Shown in pieces: positions 58,031 through 64,000 of a stretch of 64,000 nt of DNA (position 1 is the first letter of the stretch; each line of letters begins with the position of its first letter). The DNA comes from Steinernema hermaphroditum. Its lineage: Eukaryota; Nematoda; Chromadorea; Rhabditida; Steinernematidae. The notes below the pieces were generated by a model. The model had not been told where the DNA came from. It searched no databases and saw only the letters and a list, made by a program, of their open reading frames with translations. Both the position numbers and the translations under genes were made by a program. The stretch is from NCBI GenBank assembly GCA_030435675.1, contig CM059621.1, positions 16,492,001-16,556,000 of the forward strand. Direction: 5' to 3'.

Positions 58031-58985
58031 GGGCACAAAACCTTCCTCACAAAATTACCAAAACTAATTTGAACGTGGCTTTCAAAGGGCGCTTACATGG
58101 AGCGTTTAAGTCGATGGGTCTTTGGGTTAGCGTTCGGAATTGTATGTCTAAGTGCAGCGATCCTAATCGAGTCCAAAGAACCCAACAAGTCCGATTCCGT
58201 ACTCGTTTTCATAAAGAACATTTTGGCGAGATAAGTATAAAATCTTGCTGAAGCAGGAAAGTGGTTAATGATCTTGAAATTTTTGCAAGGAAGATAACGC
58301 AGCCAAGACTCAATTTCTTGTTCGTCCTGATAGTCAGATCCCGAGAAAGTAAAAGAGTGGAGTTCCGAACTCCAAATCCACTCGGACTCGAGTCCAAATG
58401 GAAGATGGGTAGAGTGAGAATGAAGGGTGTTTGTGGCAGGAGCCAGCCATTTCGTGGTGGTTTTTTCGTGACTCATAATCCGGATTCGGACTCAGATTTT
58501 CGGCACGATTGCGTGTATTGACCGCGTATGTTGTGTAGAATGGGATGGAACCCTAAGCTTCGAATTGGAACTTATTTCTGAATTCTGAAACTCGCAGTCT
58601 TTGAGCATATCCAGGTTGAAGCTATGAGAAAAACAGCTGAGCTTGCCATGGTGATTCATGGATGTGTCAATATTTTTGCATTGTATCTATCATATCTCAA
58701 AAAAATCTGCCGTCTACATTGACTGGGAGCATAGGTTCTGATAAGTTCTCTGACGTTGAGACTATTTTGCAGCGAAGATGGCCCAAATTCTAGCACGCGA
58801 GGGGTCATTGGACGCAATAGATGCTGCCGAATAAGACTCCAGTTTGCGGTCACGGAAAAACAGTCAACTATTGGTTCCAAAAATCGGCCTTTGAAACTCA
58901 AAGTGCTCATATCGATGAAAGTTCTGTCGGAACTTAGAAGCATCGGTTCCCAGCTGGACTCATCCTGTTTGAGTTTGAGTTCCTT
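58031..58985. other. Gene desert, no gene recognised
   Basis: Frames of 60-127 codons overlap on both strands (58,021-58,521) with no domain or splice support. ATTTTTG occurs at 58,279 and 58,671. Nothing else is supported. Confidence 0.35.
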
Positions 58986-59330
58986 CGTTTTCGGTTGCAT
59001 TCAGTCGATACGCAGATCTCATTAACGGCGACTGTGTGTCGTTCGATTCAAATGTCAAACGTTCAACCGTCGTCCTTGTCGTAACGTAATTGAACTCGTA
59101 ATTGAAACAATTAATATAACCCTGCGGTCGGCGAAGCGAAGGTTCATTTCGCAGCCACGTGCGTTCTCTTTGCATGCTCTGCTATGGAAATTGCCGCGTA
59201 TTATTCGTACTATTGGCTTGGTCATAAATAATGGCGGATCATTTCATTGTTTGTTTAGTTACCTAGTCATGATATGTAGCTGAGTGTGGTATCCACTTAC
59301 CACCTCTCCTCATCCGCTACCCATTTGGAA
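58986..59330. promoter_or_regulatory. Island with many TAAT cores, candidate enhancer
   Basis: CTCATTAACGGCG, CGTAATTGAACTCGTAATTG, AACAATTAATATAACC, TTGCATGCTC and GGTCATAAATAATGGCGG lie within 250 bp in a balanced-composition island. No coding frame is convincing. Its proximity (2 kb upstream) to the Ser-rich gene makes it a plausible control element; this is inferred. Confidence 0.4.
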
Positions 59331-61290
59331 ACGTAATTCATCGGCTCTCGTACAATGCAATGTCCCCTAAGTCTCTAAGTAGAGAGTGCAGAACGTATAG
59401 TCGGGGAAGAGAATTAAGTGGATATAACAAAGAAACACAAGCCGTCTACTCCTTTGGTATTAGAGAATATTTACGACATCTGCCCCAACCCAACAGATAC
59501 TGTTTGAATAACTACGACAATTGTTGACAGATATTTTTGCCAATCAGTCTAACTTTCCTTCAGATCGAAGTGTAATAATCCCATCAGTTTAGACATTTTT
59601 GGCCGCGATCCTTTCTTTCGTAGAGGCTTCGGTAAATCTTTTTTTTATTTATACCACAGCTCGGGCATCTGTAACGGAAAATACGCGCTTCGTGACGTCT
59701 CGTGAATGGACATTAGCACCGCAGTCGCTGGTTCCAACCTTTCTTTGGCGAAGCAGACCGCATCCAAGTATAATAACCCTTTTAGTTTAAACATTTTTGG
59801 TCGCGATCCGATCAGGCAAACAGGCGAACATTTTTTCAAATCTTTTCTTTTTTATACCACAGACTATTTTGGAAATTTATCGGCGCTGTTACATTTTTGC
59901 GCAAAACCGTATCGTGCAGAAGCAAATTCATTGTTCACAAATTTGCTGATATCGATCGTAGATATTCAATTTTCTTAATTTTTCTATTCCATCATTGCTT
60001 TTTCTCCATTAAATTGGCTCCTGTTCTAGCTATCATCCTCAGCGTCTCCAGTTCATTTCCCTTTCATTTTTGAGACATTCCAGTTGCGACATTTAAGTAC
60101 TGACTGATGTCTCAAAAAGCAACCTCTTGTTGTTCGGGAAGTAGTCGTGCCGAACTGCTGCCCAGGCCATATTGCTATCCTGAGGGTGTTCGTGGCGGGA
60201 CCATCACCTCCGATCAGCTTCCTCCCTTCCACCATTATTTACGCCCCTACTCAATAGAACCAAAAATTTTTAATAATTAAGACAATTGCTAACAGAGATT
60301 TTTGGCGACGTTTTGATTGATCAAAGAGGCGAACAGCACAGTAACATTTCTTCAAGCCTTTTCTGCTTTATACCACTGACCATTTTGAAATTTATCGGTC
60401 TTCTTACTTTTTTGTGAAAACCGCAGTGAACTCATAGTTCATTATTTGCTAATATCGATCTAAATGAAGAGACCTCTCGGAAGACCTCGGACCCGATGGA
60501 GCGATGACTTAACGAAGAAAGTAGGCAGCATATACACAATTTTCTTAATCTTTGCATTTCTTGATCGCTTTCTACATTGACTTCTGCTCTATCTATCATT
60601 ATTTGAGTCTGAAGTTCGCTTACCTTTCATCAGGGACTTTACTAAGCAGTGTTTAGATCTTTACTGAGACATTCGACTGCTGGCTGGCACTCAAAAGCAA
60701 CCATATCGTGGAGAACGACCGGTCATAGGTCATAGTCATATTCATGGTTACAGTCAGGTCATGCACATGTAGACAATTTTTGAAGATTTTATTCACCTTC
60801 ACTCATATTGTTTTGGTGATCGAAATGATATCTCTAATCGACTTGATCCGGACGTGAAGGACCCCGATCAATCTGTGTAACTTCCATCCGTTTTTGAAAT
60901 GTTCGGGAGTCATTTGAGAGGGCAAGATATCGGATTAGTTCTGGGATGAAGATACCGATTAGGATAGGCTGCGTCTTATGAGAATTCGTCTCCGAATGAT
61001 AGTGACTGGTGACAAATCGTTTTTTTTTGCCCGAGTGTCTTGTTTATGCCTTATGTACTTCGATGTGCTTTGATTACTAGTATGTGATAGTATGTACGAT
61101 GTACTAGTAATTTTTGTGTTCTATAATCTTCTGTATAAGCTGTAATTTCAGTTTGTTTGGATTTTTTTATTTTGATGCTATCGAGGGTTGCGTGGGGTTC
61201 ATATTGTATCAACAATCGCATCCTTATATATCTCTTTTATATATTTCGTGAGTCGCGCCATTTCCTATACCAGCGCACAAGGATGCTTTC
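59331..61290. repeat. Desert with three diverged repeat units
   Basis: About 59,576-59,680, 59,770-59,960 and 60,255-60,465 share TTAGTTTAAACATTTTTGG-type starts, CGCGATCC, GGCGAACA, TTTATACCAC and GAAATTTATCGG. These carry the last dense group of ATTTTTG copies; the final one is at 61,110. The remainder has no recognisable gene. Confidence 0.5.
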
Positions 61291-61401
61291 GTTGCAGGAC
61301 CGACGACCGAATCCACTATTAATGAACGTTCGGTGCTGCACGCCGACGTTCTTCTCTCCTCCTCAGTCGAATCCTCATTCTGTCGCCGGTCGCCGCCCGT
61401 A

Positions 61402-64000
61402 ATGGCCGCCGACGAACCGTCGACGTCGTCGGCGCCGCCTCGCAACGACGACGACTCCGGCCTCGGCCTCTCCTTCAACAGCAGCTTCGGCGCCTCCAGC
61501 ACCATCGACGAAGAGATGCCCTCGCGGCCACACACATCGAATTCGAACAAGTCGCTGAATTGTAAGTTCACGTTTCCATGAATATGCAAGCGGGCAGCGC
61601 GATGGCCTAATGGCTTTGACGCGTCGGGACCACTTCCCCGTTGGGCGACGATGCAAATATGCATGCATAATTCGGCGAATGCATTTGTGATGCCGCAATT
61701 CGCCACGCTTTGTGCGCTGAACCGTTTTGTTCATGTCGATGGAAAATGGAGATGGAAACGTTTCGGAGGGATAAAGGGATAACCATAGTAAAGGGGCAAA
61801 CATTTCCCATCGAAATGATCGCTGAGGTTTCAGACACCAGAGAAAATATGGACCTGGGCCGGAGTCGAACCGACCCCGACTGGTCTACAAATCAGACACG
61901 TTCGCAAAGAACCACACAGACAGTTTCAATAAATCGGTTCACTGCCCCTATGTCTCTGGGGATGCTAGACCCTGCGTTTCTTTAAAGTTTTTGAGTCCTT
62001 TTAGCCTTTTTTGTAAGCACCAATCTTGCTGCCTGCGAAGCTCCTTGGCCACGCCAAAAAATGCACACTCGCGTTTACAAAACATAGATCTGCAGAAATC
62101 GCCGTTTTAGAAGCCTTGACCTCGTTTGAAACACTTCTCAATGTATCTTCTCGTAGTTTTCATTTTTAATTTCAAACGGCCTTGAAATTGATAATATCTG
62201 CGTCGTACATCATCGGAGGTGGGGACAGTTCCAGTTACATTGCTGACTGAACTGTTGAGCTAAATTGTACCTGTGACTGATTTCCATGACGTCGATGTCC
62301 CGTTTGGACACAATTTCTATTGTGTGTTTTAAAATTATTTATTATTATTGGAGCAAAAAAATATGATTACTTATTTCTTTATCGAACTTATGTCGGTCCT
62401 CATATGTATCCTGCTTCAAAATACGTAGTGAACTGCTGCCATGCAGAAATTCCTTTTTGTACACATGGCTTCACTTTAAACAGGGTATTATACTGCATAT
62501 TTAACTACCACTATTTAACTGACCATTAATTATACAGGTTGTTCAAAAAGTTTTACGAGTTTACGAGTTTATTTCGTGAATCAAAGGCTTGCGCCTTGCA
62601 CGACACCGAATAATAGACAAACAGAGGATGTCTCGTTGTAACCGGCTTCATCCCTGGCGTGGCGCTTATGGCAAACCGGTCGGAGAAGGCGCGCATCACG
62701 GGGCATGTGGGAGACGGCAAAACTTCGGAAATGGCAGTAGAACTTCTTCTTCTCGGGGCGTTTGCGGCACAGATGAGGCTTTTGAGCTCGCATCTTCTTC
62801 GGAGAGATGAGTTCGTGGTCCGGGAATTGCGTCTTCGGTGGTCCTCAGAGCGTCGGCGACCCTGTGGCAGTTGTGAGTTTTCCGGCTTCCAGAGGGAATT
62901 GGGATACCCGGAAGCCGTAGTCCCACCACCGCTGACAACAAGATGTCCGACGCCAGGAATCCGGCTGCGTGAGATGTCAAAAAGTTTTACAACACGAAAA
63001 TACGATTTTTTTATTAAAATACGATATACCCGTATTAATAACAGCGAATATAGGGTAAAAGACGTGATCAACACGAATACACCGTTTAAAATTCTGGGAG
63101 ACACGCATAAAAGTGCAAAAATCCACCATTCCCATGTGTTTCGGAACTTATAGATTGGGTCTTGGTCATCAACTTCAAGAGCTAGGTATTTCCACCTTAG
63201 AATGGGGCCTTGCAGACTAAGGCAGAGAGTTAGTGTGTAGAGATTTAGGGGTAGCGGTTAACGAGTCTCGCACGGGCTTGACTTAGGTTCGTATAGTGGC
63301 GGCCTATATATAAATACGGTATAGTTATATGCTGTACTTCTTCCATTATTTTAGGCCGAATAACAAGCCCTTAGGTGTTTTGAACTGACACTGTTTGGCG
63401 GAGAGGCCCGAGTTTTCTACTGATGGGCCTGTCCGTGAATCTTAACGTGCGATTCAACGGGACAAGCTCTGCACAATAAACATGTAATCCTAGGATTTGT
63501 CACAACTAAACACGGAAAATCCGAAAAATAGCTCCTGTCAAGTTAGGCGATACGTTTCGATACTCATAGTTCAATACTCTCCAATGTATGATGTATAAGT
63601 CAAAGTTCACATAGGCGATCAATGCATTCCACTTGTAACATTCCCGCCTACTTCTTAAACGTCGTCGTCACCATTAATCCCCAAAACAAGCAATTCGGCG
63701 CACCCAATCGCCGTCTAACAGCGCGTCCTGCAAAACAAGTCGTCAAATTTCAATTAAACGCACCGCAATTTCGCAGCACTGCCAGTAAACAGAGTCGAAC
63801 CCGTTCTTCGGCAAGCGCATGCTTAATGAGAAACGTTGCAGTGAGTTCGGACGCTCCGTCGCCGTCGCTTCCCTCGTCGCAGCACGTCAACGGCTCCTCC
63901 AGACGGTCGTCCTCGTCGCTGGGCACCGGAAAGCGGAAAGCGCAGGCACCGAAGAAGCTGATCGTCGACGAGGACCCGGTTGGTGACCGTCTCCGCACAC
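61402..64000 (+). CDS. Ser-rich protein, first two exons, runs off right edge
   Basis: Exon 1 starts at ATG 61,402 (MAADEPSTSSAPPRNDDDSG) and ends at 61,561 before GTAAGT. Exon 2 starts at 63,842 after CGTTGCAG and stays open to the window end (SSDAPSPSLPSSQHVNGSSR, GKRKAQAPKKLIVDEDPVGD). The phase-1 join (T|TG) keeps frame, which supports the pair. The 5' side has a TTTCGTTGCAG acceptor ending at 61,297, possibly a spliced-leader site or an internal splice site of a longer gene. The visible 106 residues are rich in Ser, Asp and basic patches, as in N-termini of nuclear regulators; I do not recognise the family. The 2.28 kb intron is long for this genome and holds an octamer-bearing island and two retroelements. 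Confidence 0.65.
61570..61780. promoter_or_regulatory. Intronic island with octamer site
   Basis: Just after exon 1, balanced-composition sequence holds ATGCAAAT (61,651-61,658) fused to ATATGCATGCATAATTCGGC, then GAATGCATTTGTGATG. This resembles the islands at 44.9 kb (CATGCATAAATAATTCG). A transcriptional control element inside intron 1 is inferred. Confidence 0.4.
61850..62085 (-). mobile_element. tRNA-derived SINE, copy 2
   Basis: On the minus strand a tRNA-like head, with GGTTCGACTCC as B box (plus strand GGAGTCGAACC at 61,861) and a possible anticodon arm CTGATTTGTAGACCAG, is followed by the body shared with 52,660-53,065: TATGTCTCTGGGGATGCTAG at 61,949 and CACCAATCTTGCTGCCTGC at 62,019. 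It lies in the intron of the Ser-rich gene. Confidence 0.6.
62086..62556. other. Intron sequence, nothing recognised
   Basis: AT-rich intronic sequence. No motif, RNA gene or repeat copy was recognised, and ATTTTTG is absent. Confidence 0.4.
62557..62976 (-). mobile_element. SINE-like retroelement copy C with 5' inversion
   Basis: It is flanked by the perfect 14-bp target-site duplication TCAAAAAGTTTTAC (62,543-62,556 and 62,977-62,990). The 3' part (62,557-62,860) is in minus orientation like copy A, with a tail of tandem ACTCGTAA units. The 5' part (62,861-62,976) is inverted relative to it; about 10 bp are missing at the junction and about 70 bp at the 5' end. This is the classic outcome of twin priming during LINE-driven insertion. 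It lies in the intron of the Ser-rich gene. Confidence 0.88.
62991..63841. other. Intron end with possible tRNA-like relic and small island
   Basis: GGGTAGCGGTTAACGAGTCT and TAGGTTCGTATAGTGG at about 63,250-63,305 resemble decayed Pol III A and B boxes. From 63,640 to the exon 2 acceptor the sequence becomes balanced with CACCATTAATCCCC and TTTCAATTAAACGC, like the other islands. No gene is supported apart from the splice acceptor at 63,834-63,841. Confidence 0.35.

Noticed and set aside
9400..61110. ATTTTTG copies as Sm sites of a cluster of spliced-leader or SmY RNA genes
   Set aside because: I looked for a recurring leader sequence and for paired hairpins on both sides of the heptamer and found none; spacing is irregular. 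The Sm-site match is kept only as a hypothesis.
61224..61803. 160- and 142-codon minus-strand frames
   Set aside because: They overlap the in-phase two-exon plus-strand gene and have no family resemblance.
29481..62980. Frames of 70-180 codons inside the 515-bp retroelements as a gene family
   Set aside because: Several phases on both strands are open in each copy and differ by frameshifts and an inversion; nothing is conserved as protein.

Overview
The window looks like nematode nuclear DNA, probably from a rhabditid-type roundworm. A 40S ribosomal protein SA (RPS-0) gene is close in sequence and style to the Caenorhabditis gene. Introns inside genes are 39-47 bp with short TTTAG or TTCCAG acceptors. 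Two genes have a spliced-leader-type acceptor (TTCCAG, TTTCAG) just upstream of the ATG. There is also a METTL13/spermidine-synthase-like methyltransferase of a kind I associate with nematode expansions. I cannot name the species.

Layout. Positions 1-7.75 kb are gene-dense: a head-to-head pair of paralogous homeobox genes (one cut by the left edge, one with two homeodomains), rps-0, a zinc-finger-like gene whose frames do not join cleanly, a methyltransferase-like gene with several frame breaks, and an ENY2/Sus1-like gene of the SAGA/TREX-2 family. From 7.75 to 61.3 kb I see no intact protein gene. This gene desert is a mosaic of diverged local duplications of roughly 250-500 bp, foldback/MITE elements, SINE-like retroelements, decayed RTE-clade reverse transcriptase and mariner-type transposase pieces, and a small YME1/FtsH protease fragment that still carries a 40-bp intron. 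Set into the desert are about nine GC-richer islands with homeodomain-like TAAT cores and octamer sites (ATGCAAAT/ATTTGCAT). These islands look like cis-regulatory modules. At 61.4 kb the first exon of a Ser-rich protein begins; it splices in phase across a 2.3 kb intron to an exon that runs off the right edge. The desert is plausibly the regulatory landscape of that gene.

The most unusual signal is a heptamer, ATTTTTG. By eye it occurs about 160 times on the + strand between 8.4 and 61.1 kb, against about 27 copies of its reverse complement. Between 9 and 42 kb the ratio is roughly 106 to 6. It is absent from the flanking genes and from the intron at the right end. In RNA sense it matches the core of the Sm-protein binding site of spliceosomal and spliced-leader RNAs. 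Whether it acts in RNA or in DNA is unknown.

A second theme is unusually readable transposition and rearrangement history. There are three copies of a ~515-bp retroelement with clear target-site duplications, one with a twin-priming inversion, and two with related unfilled sites elsewhere in the same window. There is also a perfect 37-bp palindrome that a paralogous segment lacks.
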